Translations under genes and position numbers: made by a program
DNA from: a virus
Direction: 5' to 3' (one strand)
DNA: 64,000 nucleotides
IMG/VR virus record: IMGVR_UViG_3300042922_000836
Span: 1 to 64,000 of that record
In this document: piece after piece, positions 16,152 through 24,616 of the stretch
Layout: each line of letters opens with the position of its first letter
Position numbering within the stretch: position 1 is the first letter of the stretch
The notes under the pieces: generated by a model
Seen by the model: the letters and a program-made list of their open reading frames with translations, nothing else
Database searches by the model: none
Told to the model about the DNA's origin: nothing

Positions 16152-16850
16152 ATGTCAATTAAAGACAAAAAAATGATAGATGTTATAAACTATTATAGTT
16201 TCGGTATTTCATTTAAAGCAAAAGACCATAATTATTGGATAGATGGAGTAAAAGATAATATACCTCATCGAATACCATTGTTAATTGATGAAATTCAATA
16301 TATTGATACAACTTCACAAGCCTTTAAATCAGGCTTGTTATTTTTTGATGAAGATATTGAGCAAGAAGTATATGAAGATATATTAAGAATACCTCAATGG
16401 AGAAATATATTGAAACCCTCAAAGATAAAGGAAATAATTTTAAAGCCTACTATCGAGGGATTGGAACAGTTCTTAAATGTTAAGAGTATTACTGTTTTTG
16501 ATATAATTCGTGGTATTTTTGTTGATTTAAAATACAATGAAAATGCTGATATATCAACAAGAGTTGAAAGAATTATAACCGAAAGACATAAAGAACTTTT
16601 AAATAAAGTTTATAACACAAATATAATTTTAAAACCCAAAGATGTTGTTGGTTCATCTGAAGATGTGAATACATTAAAGGCTCAGAATGAAACAATGCAA
16701 TCTGAACTTAAAGCAATGAAAGAAATGTTGGCACAGTTTATGGCAACTCAAAACAAAACTGATGATGCTAAACCTGAAAATAATACAGAAACTGTTCCGA
16801 CTGTTCCCAAAGAGAAACCTAAGAAATCAAAGAAAGTTGCAGAGGAATAA
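16152..16850 (+). CDS. Hypothetical head-tail region protein, 232 aa
   Basis: First gene after the capsid hairpin. The N-terminal 170 residues look globular (YYSFGISFKAKDHNYWIDG). A helix (LKAQNETMQSELKAMKEMLAQFM) and a Lys-, Pro- and Glu-rich disordered tail follow. The disordered tail and position suggest a structural or assembly role, but no family is recognised. Confidence 0.65.
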   Translation: MSIKDKKMIDVINYYSFGISFKAKDHNYWIDGVKDNIPHRIPLLIDEIQYIDTTSQAFKSGLLFFDEDIEQEVYEDILRIPQWRNILKPSKIKEIILKPTIEGLEQFLNVKSITVFDIIRGIFVDLKYNENADISTRVERIITERHKELLNKVYNTNIILKPKDVVGSSEDVNTLKAQNETMQSELKAMKEMLAQFMATQNKTDDAKPENNTETVPTVPKEKPKKSKKVAEE

Positions 16851-16872
16851 TTAAAAAGAAAGGGTGATATTA

Positions 16873-17370
16873 ATGCCGACTTCATTTGATAAACCATATG
16901 ATGTGTTTTTTAAGCATATTGAAAATGATCCTGATTTCTTTAACTATAGAAATTTATCGGTTACTGAAGCTCTGGAATTGGCGAAATTAAGAGCAGATGA
17001 TTATTTAAAAGAAGCTATATCTTTGTTGACATTAAAATGCACTCCTGATGTTGATTTTAATGATTATAACGATATTACCAAAGAATTTAATTTTGACTTA
17101 GTACCAAATGAAATTCTCATACTTGGTTCTTTAATGTTTGAAATTTATTTGGAAAGAGATATTAGTAAAGTTAAAATATACTCTGCACATTTAACATCTC
17201 AAGAAATAAAAACAATATTTTCTCCCGCAAACGAAAGAAAAACTTTTCTTGAAATGTATACCAAAATACAGCTTGATAATGATAAATTAATTACAAAATA
17301 TATTTCAAAAGATAGGAAAACAGGTAAACGAAAAAAGATAAATCATGCCTTGTTAATTGGTGAGAATTAA
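16873..17370 (+). CDS. Head-tail connector (adaptor)-like protein
   Basis: 165 residues, helical, in the slot of the adaptor protein that binds the portal ring (HK97 gp6 type). ATG 16873 follows AGAAAGGGTG; an in-frame start nine bases earlier is less likely. The stop overlaps the next ATG (TAATG), so the connector genes are coupled. Function from synteny. Confidence 0.6.
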   Translation: MPTSFDKPYDVFFKHIENDPDFFNYRNLSVTEALELAKLRADDYLKEAISLLTLKCTPDVDFNDYNDITKEFNFDLVPNEILILGSLMFEIYLERDISKVKIYSAHLTSQEIKTIFSPANERKTFLEMYTKIQLDNDKLITKYISKDRKTGKRKKINHALLIGEN

Positions 17371-18347
17371 TGGATATTATTTCTTATATACAAAAAATTA
17401 ACAATGATTATCTTTCTACAAGTAAAAAGGATACCGAATTATATAATCTAAAAAATCAAATTGAACATGATTTTGTAAAAACTTTGGATTATGAAGACAG
17501 CACTTTGGTAAATGGTGTTAAACAAAGCTTAACTGTATTAACTACAAAAGATAATAGTGTTAAAAAAGTAGTGGCTAAACCAAATGAAACAATTTCAATT
17601 GGTGATATTGTTGATTGTTATGGCTTTAAATGGCTTGTTACAAGCATTGATGCTAATACCCAAATACAGACCAGAGGAGAAATGACTTTATGTCCTAATC
17701 TATTAAAGTTTCAAGATAATTCAGGAAAAATTTATGAATATCCTTATTTTGTTGATACAAGTTCTGCATCAATTGATAAAAATACTTTCTTAAATACACC
17801 TGATGGTATTCGTAAAATAATTTTAAGAATAGATTCAATAACTCAGCAATTCACTAATGATAAAAGATTTTTAGGTGCTAAATTCGGTGGCATAAATCAA
17901 TGTTGGAAAATAATTGATTTAAATCCTGAATTACATAGTGGATTATTAACAGTAACAATGACAATAGATGAATTAACCGCTAATGATAATGTTGAACTTG
18001 GTATTGCCGATTACATAGAAGAAAAACCTGAACCGATATTTACAAAATGTGATATTGTTTATATTGATTTACCTGAGATTAAAAAAGGTGGTTCTGAAAA
18101 GACTTTTACTGCTAAATTTTATAATGATGATGGTACTCCCAATCCTACAATAAATGCTATATGGAATTTGGAAGTACCTATTATATTTGCAGATAAAATT
18201 GTAGTTACAGAACAAACAACAAGTTATATAAAAATAAAAGCTTTATTTGACACAAAAATGATAGGTATATTTATAAACCTTAATTTAACAGGTGAGGGTG
18301 TTACGGATAGTAAAAATTTACAAATCAAGGTGGTGTCAAATATATGA
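17370..18347 (+). CDS. Head closure-like protein with Ig-like C-terminal domain
   Basis: 325 residues. The first two-thirds (TISIGDIVDCYGFKWLVTSID, RGEMTLCPNLLKFQD) resemble the beta-barrel stopper/head-closure family, which plugs the portal channel. The last 100 residues (FTKCDIVYIDLPEIKKGG, TFTAKFYNDDGTPNPTINAIW) look like an Ig/BIG-type surface domain. Overlaps neighbours by one and four bases. Function inferred from place and fold-like pattern. Confidence 0.55.
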   Translation: MDIISYIQKINNDYLSTSKKDTELYNLKNQIEHDFVKTLDYEDSTLVNGVKQSLTVLTTKDNSVKKVVAKPNETISIGDIVDCYGFKWLVTSIDANTQIQTRGEMTLCPNLLKFQDNSGKIYEYPYFVDTSSASIDKNTFLNTPDGIRKIILRIDSITQQFTNDKRFLGAKFGGINQCWKIIDLNPELHSGLLTVTMTIDELTANDNVELGIADYIEEKPEPIFTKCDIVYIDLPEIKKGGSEKTFTAKFYNDDGTPNPTINAIWNLEVPIIFADKIVVTEQTTSYIKIKALFDTKMIGIFINLNLTGEGVTDSKNLQIKVVSNI

Positions 18348-18811
18348 ATGTTAATGAAGTTATTAATAGCATTGCATATGATGAAAAAATAGCTAAATGT
18401 TTATTATGTGCTGATCCAAACTTTGAAAATTATGTTCTTCCTGAAAATGCTATGGATAATTTAGCATGGAATTATATATTTCCATATTCTCATATTCCTA
18501 AAACAACTGATATTGCAAAGTGCTTTATCACTATGGATTTTGAATATGCAAATATTAACAATACCGACAAATTTATAGTTGGACAAGTTGTATTTTATGC
18601 CTTTTGTCATGAGAGCATGATAAGAACCGATTATGATGATTTGCGATATAATTATCTTTTTGAACGGATTAAAGAAATAATAAAAACTAAAAGATTTATT
18701 AACTGTGTAGGAAAAATGAATTTCGTAACAAGAAAAGACTTTTCCATAGCAGATGCTGATAGAGAATATTTCGGTTCTGAAATTACTTATAGAAATGTGG
18801 AATTTATGTGA
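18344..18811 (+). CDS. Tail completion/terminator-like protein
   Basis: 155 residues following the closure protein by a four-base ATGA overlap. Size and position fit the tail terminator or neck protein that caps the tail tube. The sequence is alpha/beta with several Phe and Tyr. No diagnostic motif is seen. Confidence 0.5.
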   Translation: MNVNEVINSIAYDEKIAKCLLCADPNFENYVLPENAMDNLAWNYIFPYSHIPKTTDIAKCFITMDFEYANINNTDKFIVGQVVFYAFCHESMIRTDYDDLRYNYLFERIKEIIKTKRFINCVGKMNFVTRKDFSIADADREYFGSEITYRNVEFM

Positions 18812-19557
18812 TACCTAAATTAGAAAATTATGATTTATTAAGTCCAGAACCAATTTATATTGATGGAATTGGATATTTTCAATCACCTACATTAAGAAAA
18901 ATTTCAAAATTGACTTTTCATAAATACAATATTTTTATCAATTTAGTTTCTATGGATAAAGATAGATGTTTAGAAATAATGGAATTGAAACAGGAATTCG
19001 ATTCTTCGCCTGAAGATGTTAAGGATAGAATTACGGTTTTTGATTTAGTTTTATCTAAAGACTATATGATTAATTTGTTTTTACAAATTTTTTCTTTTTT
19101 TATCGTAAATGAAATTCAATTCGATAAGAACAAAAAAATGTTTTATGTTATTGATGAAAACAAACAATTAATTGGTAGTATTCAAAGAGATAATTTTTCT
19201 ACTGTATGTAATTTAATATTAAAAATCAATTATATGGCAACAGGAAATATAGAGAAAAAATATAAAAATAAAAAAGCTAAAGAATTATGTGAACTTATAG
19301 ATAAAGCTAAAAAAGAACTTGGCAAAAAAGCGGAAAACAACAATGATATGGAATTATCCAATATTATTTCAAAACTATCAGTTCAGCATAATAGCTTAAA
19401 TATATATAACATTTGGGATATAACTGTTTATCAGTTATATGACCAATTTATTGCACAAAATTATAAAAATCAAAATGATATACGTTCTATGAATTTTGCT
19501 AATTGGGGTGGTGATTACAACCCCCAAGATTGGTATAAAACGTTAAAAAATTTATAA
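18808..19557 (+). CDS. Hypothetical connector-region protein, 249 aa
   Basis: Starts at GTG 18808, overlapping the previous stop. The C-terminus (IYNIWDITVYQLYDQFIAQNYKNQNDIRSMNFANWGG) recalls proteins usually placed near tail-tube genes in Firmicutes phages. Function unknown. A helical, lysine-rich middle is likely a coiled coil. Confidence 0.6.
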   Translation: MIPKLENYDLLSPEPIYIDGIGYFQSPTLRKISKLTFHKYNIFINLVSMDKDRCLEIMELKQEFDSSPEDVKDRITVFDLVLSKDYMINLFLQIFSFFIVNEIQFDKNKKMFYVIDENKQLIGSIQRDNFSTVCNLILKINYMATGNIEKKYKNKKAKELCELIDKAKKELGKKAENNNDMELSNIISKLSVQHNSLNIYNIWDITVYQLYDQFIAQNYKNQNDIRSMNFANWGGDYNPQDWYKTLKNL

Positions 19558-19575
19558 AAAAGAAGGAGAATTATT

Positions 19576-20310
19576 ATGACTTTTAATCCTAACATGGCAA
19601 ACAGAGAAACTGCAAATTTAGTGTTTCTTGATTACAAAACTCAAGTACCCTTTTTAAACTTAGACTTTGCAAATGTAACTACAACTGACCTTGGTGCTTC
19701 CAGAGTTTTTGCAAAAGGTGGTCAAGGAGCTCCTAATAGAATTGGTTTCGATGGTGAGAGAAATGGTACAATTAAGATTGATTCTCAAATTACACCGATG
19801 AAATTGTATTCTATAATTTCTGGCTCTCCGATTACATCTGTTGCTAAATACATAATGCGTGAAGTTTTAACTTCTGCAACAAAGGCACTTACATTAACAA
19901 AGACACCTGTCGCTAATTCGGTACATGTTTATGCAGATGGTGATGATTGTGGAACACCTGTAACAGTTACTGTGGCAGATAAAGTGGCAACTCTTGGTGG
20001 CACAGCTACTGATGGTGTTTTCATAGTTTATTATTTCGTTAGTGTTACTTCTGGAGCAAAGACAGTTAAATTTAATTCCAAGACATTCCCCAAAGCATTT
20101 TCTATCTTTGGCGAAACACCTTTCAAAACCGAAGATGATGAAATTGTTGGTGTTAAATTGGCTTATTACAAGGCTCAACCCCAGTCTACTATGTCTTTGG
20201 CACTCAGTAGCACTGGTGATCCTACGACACTTTCCGTTACATGTGACCTTTTGGCAAATGGTGATGGCGATATCTATGATATGAGTGTTATAGAAGACGA
20301 AGCAGTATAA
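19576..20310 (+). CDS. Major tail (tube) protein
   Basis: 244 residues, beta-rich, behind AAGAAGGAG, with the codon bias of an abundant protein and a strong terminator directly after it. N-terminal region (ANLVFLDYKTQVPFLNLDFANV) and the KIDSQITPMKLYSIISG segment fit siphovirus tube proteins, which stack as hexameric rings. A central domain (VADKVATLGGTATDGVFIVYY) may be a surface-exposed Ig-like insertion. Confidence 0.8.
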   Translation: MTFNPNMANRETANLVFLDYKTQVPFLNLDFANVTTTDLGASRVFAKGGQGAPNRIGFDGERNGTIKIDSQITPMKLYSIISGSPITSVAKYIMREVLTSATKALTLTKTPVANSVHVYADGDDCGTPVTVTVADKVATLGGTATDGVFIVYYFVSVTSGAKTVKFNSKTFPKAFSIFGETPFKTEDDEIVGVKLAYYKAQPQSTMSLALSSTGDPTTLSVTCDLLANGDGDIYDMSVIEDEAV

Positions 20311-20325
20311 TTTAGAATAATGATT

Positions 20326-20372
20326 AAATGGACAGTCCAGACCACTAAGGTTTTTGGTCTGTCCATTTTTTT
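20326..20372 (+). terminator. Rho-independent terminator after tail tube
   Basis: AAATGGACAG (20326-20335) pairs with CTGTCCATTT (20359-20368), followed by T residues. An alternative inner CAGACC/GGTCTG pairing is also possible. It probably lowers expression of the genes beyond the tube. Confidence 0.8.
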
Positions 20373-20396
20373 ACAAATTTTAAGGATGTGTAAATT

Positions 20397-20924
20397 ATAA
20401 ACTCAGGTAAAATTTTTGAAACTCAATTTAAAAATTCTGTGAAAGAAGATGTGTATTACCAAAGAATTAAAGATCCCGCACAAAGTTTTAATCCAAATAA
20501 TTCTTTAAGATTTTCACTGCAAAATCCATATGACTGTTTTATGTATTCCTACCCTGCTTTGTTCACTCTTGAATTAAAGTCTACCGAGGGTACATCAATG
20601 ACATTTTATAGAGATGATTTTATTGAAGATGATAAGAAACAAACTTTTATGATTAAAAAGAACCAAATATTAGGATTAGAAGAAAGTTCTAATTTTAAGG
20701 GCATAATATCTGGTTTAGTTTTAAATTTTAGGAAAACAAATCATACATATTTTTGGGCAATTAAAGACTTTATAAAAGGTACTAAAGACCTTCCAAAAAA
20801 ATCATTTAATGAAACCGATGTTATTAACAATAACGGATATTTATTTGACCAGACATTAAAAAGAATAAATTATAAATATAACATAGAAAAATTCATTTCA
20901 GATATGAAATTAAAAGGAGAATAA
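20397..20924 (+). CDS. RecU-like Holliday junction resolvase (ATA start)
   Basis: About 175 residues. NSGKIFETQFKNS at the N-terminus and YPALFTLELKSTEGTS (the ELK core of a PD-(D/E)XK nuclease) are typical of the RecU resolvase family, which cuts four-way DNA junctions during recombination or before packaging. Without the upstream extension the conserved N-terminus would be lost: the first conventional start is GTG 20439, but AAGGATG at 20382-20388 sits eight bases before ATA 20397. An AUA start is therefore likely. Its place inside the tail module, after the tube terminator, is unusual. Confidence 0.75.
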   Translation: MNSGKIFETQFKNSVKEDVYYQRIKDPAQSFNPNNSLRFSLQNPYDCFMYSYPALFTLELKSTEGTSMTFYRDDFIEDDKKQTFMIKKNQILGLEESSNFKGIISGLVLNFRKTNHTYFWAIKDFIKGTKDLPKKSFNETDVINNNGYLFDQTLKRINYKYNIEKFISDMKLKGE

Positions 20925-20930
20925 AATTTA

Positions 20931-21503
20931 ATGGCAAAAAAAGATGGAAAATTAGCAATAAGAGATTTAGATGAAATCATGAAAGAAACCTTAGAAAGAA
21001 ATGAAAAGCCTTTGGTTTATCATGATTTAGAAATCAAAGTTAAAACTTATTTGAATATAGGTGAATCTATTTCATTTGTAAACAGTGTACTTGCATCAGC
21101 TACAGCAAATGATGTTTATTATCCTTCACTTTTTGATCTTGCATTTAAAATAAATGTAATAACATATTTTACAAACATTACAGTTCCCACAAATCCTGAA
21201 AAATGTAATGATTTAGTAAATGGTACAAAATTATATAATGCAATTATTGAAATTGGTGATTTAAAAACATATATTGATAAATTAGAAAAATCATGCAGAG
21301 AACAGTTGGAAATCAATAAAGAAAATAAACCTAATGATATAATAAACCTCATTAAAAATGTAGTTGAAAAAAATGAGGAACGAATGGAAGGTATCGATAT
21401 AAAAGAAACTGTTGATATTCTTAAACCAGTTGCAAATGCTGATACTAAACAAATAGCAGAGGCAATAATTGAGTTACATAATAAGAATACCGACAAAAAA
21501 TAA
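20931..21503 (+). CDS. Hypothetical tail-region protein (possible assembly chaperone)
   Basis: 190 residues between RecU-like and ClpP-like genes. Composition and the pattern of an acidic, helical C-terminus fit tail assembly chaperones, which sit between tube and tape measure. I see no convincing slippery site or second frame for the usual GT frameshift. It may also be a partner of the neighbouring enzymes. Confidence 0.55.
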   Translation: MAKKDGKLAIRDLDEIMKETLERNEKPLVYHDLEIKVKTYLNIGESISFVNSVLASATANDVYYPSLFDLAFKINVITYFTNITVPTNPEKCNDLVNGTKLYNAIIEIGDLKTYIDKLEKSCREQLEINKENKPNDIINLIKNVVEKNEERMEGIDIKETVDILKPVANADTKQIAEAIIELHNKNTDKK

Positions 21504-21536
21504 TTAAAAAATTTAAAGGAAAATGAGGTAGTTAAA

Positions 21537-22157
21537 ATGGACAATAATATAAAAATCACAATGCCTAAAGAAATAGAAAATTTGCAACTTCCCTCACCTG
21601 AACTTATTACTTATTATAAAAATTTTAATGATAGAATTTTATGGTTAGATTTTGAAGTTAATGATTGTTACTTAGAGTTTATACGAAATATTTTAGCATG
21701 GAATAAGGAAGACTTCGGTAAATTAAATGAGGATCGTAAACCAATAAAACTTATGATTTATTCTTATGGTGGGGATTTAGATATTAATAATTCACTTATA
21801 GATATAATCAAATTAAGCAAGACACCTGTCTATGGATATAATATGGGTGTATGTGCAAGTGCTGGATGTTTCATTTTTCTTTCATGCCATAAAAAATACA
21901 CTTTACCAAATTCATATTTTTTACTTCATAAGGGTAGTGCTGAAAACATATCAGGAACAGCAGATCAAGTTGTTGATACTATAAATGAATATCAAAGAAA
22001 AATTCAGACTTTAGCTGAATATATATTTGAAAATACAAAAATATCGAAAAAAGAACTTGCAAAGAATATTTGTACAGAATGGTATGTTTCAGCAAAAGAA
22101 GCGGTTGAAAAGTATGGTATTGCAGATGCGATTATAACAGATATCGATGAAGTGTAG
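21537..22157 (+). CDS. ClpP/crotonase-fold serine protease-like protein
   Basis: 206 residues with the ClpP pattern: LMIYSYGGDLDINNSLIDII (oxyanion-loop GG), CASAGCFIFLS with the nucleophilic Ser, and FLLHKGSA with the catalytic His. Ends TEWYVSAKEAVEKYGIAD as in ClpP (WMSAEEAKEYGLID). In phages such proteins usually act as prohead proteases next to the portal. Here it lies in the tail region, while a separate protease-scaffold gene is present, so it may process a tail protein or act on host proteins. Confidence 0.85.
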   Translation: MDNNIKITMPKEIENLQLPSPELITYYKNFNDRILWLDFEVNDCYLEFIRNILAWNKEDFGKLNEDRKPIKLMIYSYGGDLDINNSLIDIIKLSKTPVYGYNMGVCASAGCFIFLSCHKKYTLPNSYFLLHKGSAENISGTADQVVDTINEYQRKIQTLAEYIFENTKISKKELAKNICTEWYVSAKEAVEKYGIADAIITDIDEV

Positions 22158-22165
22158 GTAAAAAT

Positions 22166-23596
22166 ATGGGGAAAACAAAAAATAAAATACGTGTTTCCTT
22201 TATCGGTGGTAATTCTGAAAGTGTAACAGGTTCTATGACTTTAATAGAATTTCAAAATTATAAAATTTTATTAGAGTGTGGTTTATGGCAATCCTCTGAC
22301 TCAGCAATAGAAAATTATAAAATAAACAATAGAAGATTACCTGTTAAACCGAAACAAATCGATTATATTTTTATTAATCATTGTCATGCAGATCATAGCT
22401 TATTACTTCCAAGGCTATACGCAGAGGGATTTCGTGGACAAGTTATAGTTCCGAAAGGATTAACAAAATTATTTGCACTAATGTCTAAGGATAGTGCCTA
22501 CATTATGTCTAAAGATGCTGAATTAATACAAAGACAAAATGGCATAAAAGTCAAACCGATTTATACCGAGGATGATGCTCATAATTGTTTAGATTTGTTT
22601 TGTGAATATGATTTTAATCAAAAAATTGAGCTGGATGAAAATATAAGTTTTCAATTCACTTATAGTGGACATATTATCTGTTCTGCTCAATTAGAGTTAT
22701 GGCTTAAAAATGGAAACATTATAAAAAAAATTCTATATACATCCGATTTAGGGAATACCTCATGCAGTAATTATTACATTAAAGCTTTTCAACCCGCCCA
22801 AAAAGCTAATTTAGCAATTTGTGAATCTACATATTCAGATATAAAACGTGCTACTTCTCAAAAAGATAGAATTAAAGATTTAGAAAAAATTAAGTCTATA
22901 ATTGATAATGCGTGTTTAGAAAATAAAAGTAAAGTTTTAATTCCTATTTTTAGTCTTGCACGTTGTCAAGAGATTATGACACATATATATTTGATGTATC
23001 ATGAAGATAAAAATTTTAACTTACCAATACTCGTTGATAGTCCTTTGGCTATTAAAATGTGTAAAGTATATAGTGAAATTTTAGAAGATGACCAACTCAA
23101 ACTTTGGGATGAAGTAATGAGTTGGCAAAATTTTAGATTTATAAATGAGTATGCTGAAAGCAAAGAATGGATGAACAATAGTGAAAAGTCTTGTTGTGTT
23201 TTATCAGCATCTGGCTTTATGCAAGCTGGTCGTAGTCGGCAATGGGCAAAGTCTTTATTACCTAATGGGAATAGTCATATTTTATTTGTAGGTTTTGCAT
23301 CTGAAAATAGTTTAGCTGGGAAAATTAAAAATTATAATTCAAAAACTATAAAAATTGATGGCAAAGCTTATTCAAATAAATGTAATGTTACGGATTTAAA
23401 ATCCTTTTCAAGTCATATGCAAAGAAATAATCTTCTTGATTATTACTCTGATTTAATTGTTGAAAAAGTTGCTTTAGTTCATGGAGAATTCAAAGCAAAA
23501 TGTAATTTCGCTAAAGAATTACAAATTAAAATGAGTGATAAAAATAAAACAGGAAGAGTAGTATGTGTAAATAAAACTACTGAAATTTTATTATAA
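22166..23596 (+). CDS. Beta-CASP metallo-beta-lactamase, RNase-like
   Basis: 476 residues. The first part is a metallo-beta-lactamase fold with HCHADH (HxHxDH) near residue 73 plus the downstream SGH and SDLG elements. The insert with SLARCQEIM, PILVDSPLA and SASGFMQAGRS is the beta-CASP domain of CPSF-73/RNase J/TTHA0252-type nucleases, and the motif C His is in SSHMQ/ALVHGE. It most likely cleaves RNA, host or phage. It starts nine bases after the ClpP-like gene and is co-transcribed with it. Confidence 0.88.
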   Translation: MGKTKNKIRVSFIGGNSESVTGSMTLIEFQNYKILLECGLWQSSDSAIENYKINNRRLPVKPKQIDYIFINHCHADHSLLLPRLYAEGFRGQVIVPKGLTKLFALMSKDSAYIMSKDAELIQRQNGIKVKPIYTEDDAHNCLDLFCEYDFNQKIELDENISFQFTYSGHIICSAQLELWLKNGNIIKKILYTSDLGNTSCSNYYIKAFQPAQKANLAICESTYSDIKRATSQKDRIKDLEKIKSIIDNACLENKSKVLIPIFSLARCQEIMTHIYLMYHEDKNFNLPILVDSPLAIKMCKVYSEILEDDQLKLWDEVMSWQNFRFINEYAESKEWMNNSEKSCCVLSASGFMQAGRSRQWAKSLLPNGNSHILFVGFASENSLAGKIKNYNSKTIKIDGKAYSNKCNVTDLKSFSSHMQRNNLLDYYSDLIVEKVALVHGEFKAKCNFAKELQIKMSDKNKTGRVVCVNKTTEILL

Positions 23597-23610
23597 AGTG
23601 AGGTGGATTC

Positions 23611-24042
23611 ATGGAAGATAAAGATAAAGAATTATATGATGAAAAACTCAGAAGTGTAAATAAGGCACTTGATGATCATGAAAATAGATTAACAACAACA
23701 GAAGATAAATGTCAAAATATGGATAAAACTATTGGAATCATATTAGAAAAAATAAATTCTGCTTTTGAAAAATTAAGTGAATTACCATCTGTATTGAAAG
23801 ATATAAATTTAAACATGTCAAATATGGGTAAAAACATGTCAAATATGGAAAAGATACTTCAAAGCAATACTTTTGAAATTAATACTTTGAAACAAACCGT
23901 TGAAAATCAGGGTAAATCAATCAAAGATATTGATAATAAAAGTAAATTAGATTTCTTAGAATGGTTAAAACAAAATTGGTTAGGTGCTGCAACTGCTGTA
24001 GTTTTAGTCATTTATATAGGAAAAGATACGATTTTTAAATAA
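23611..24042 (+). CDS. Coiled-coil protein with C-terminal membrane anchor (XhlA-like)
   Basis: 143 residues: a long heptad-type coiled coil with a small internal repeat (NMSNMGKNMSNMEK), then one hydrophobic segment near the C-terminus (WLGAATAVVLVIYIG). The layout matches hemolysin XhlA-type phage membrane proteins, normally in lysis cassettes. Its location before the tape measure is atypical, so a lysis role is uncertain. Confidence 0.65.
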   Translation: MEDKDKELYDEKLRSVNKALDDHENRLTTTEDKCQNMDKTIGIILEKINSAFEKLSELPSVLKDINLNMSNMGKNMSNMEKILQSNTFEINTLKQTVENQGKSIKDIDNKSKLDFLEWLKQNWLGAATAVVLVIYIGKDTIFK

Positions 24043-24056
24043 ATTGGGGTGATTTA

Positions 24057-24569
24057 ATGACAATAGACATTAAGGATATAGTTTCACCGACAGGCAAAAC
24101 ATATGTAGAAGAACTCATATCTTCAGCAGAATATTTGAAAAAATGTTTACAAGATGAACTTGATATATGGTATGCAAGTCATACACCGTCAAACTATTAC
24201 AAAAGAAGAAAAACAAATAGTTTGAGAACTTCAATAGTTGATAATATTTCTAATATTAATGTGGATGTTTTAAATTTATCTATTAATATAGAATTTGATG
24301 AAATGAGTATTTATCATAAATCTTGGTTCAGGAATGGATATGTAAATGTTTTATGGTTAATGAATTACGGTTATAGTGTTAAAAAAGATGTGTGGTTTAA
24401 AAACTATAAATATTTTGGATATCGTGATGGTGGAGAATTTATTGAAAAAGCAATTGCAAAATTTAATGCAACAAATACTCTTGGGTTTGTAGTTACACCT
24501 ATGTTTAACGGAAAACCAATGGATAGAAATGTTTATAATAGAACTAATGATATGTATATGCCAAGTTAA
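24057..24569 (+). CDS. Hypothetical tail-region protein, 170 aa
   Basis: Last gene before the tape-measure operon, starting at ATG 24057 behind GGGGTGA. Composition is aromatic-rich (YKSW, WFKNYKYFGY) without recognisable motifs. The middle part (VWFKNYKYFGYRDGGEFIEKAIAKFNA) looks vaguely like HK97 gp10-type minor proteins, but I am not confident. The stop codon lies within the stem of the following terminator. Confidence 0.6.
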   Translation: MTIDIKDIVSPTGKTYVEELISSAEYLKKCLQDELDIWYASHTPSNYYKRRKTNSLRTSIVDNISNINVDVLNLSINIEFDEMSIYHKSWFRNGYVNVLWLMNYGYSVKKDVWFKNYKYFGYRDGGEFIEKAIAKFNATNTLGFVVTPMFNGKPMDRNVYNRTNDMYMPS

Positions 24570-24596
24570 CAATTTAACTTGGCATATTATTTTTTA
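24558..24596 (+). terminator. Terminator before the tape measure
   Basis: ATGCCAAGTTAA (24558-24569), loop CAAT, TTAACTTGGCAT (24574-24585), then a T-rich tail. The 5' arm includes the upstream gene's stop codon. Confidence 0.85.
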
Positions 24597-24616
24597 ATGA
24601 AGGGGGGCAAAATTTA

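Noticed and set aside
20931-21503. Programmed frameshift in a tail chaperone gene
   Set aside because: No convincing slippery heptamer with a long overlapping second frame was found at its 3' end.
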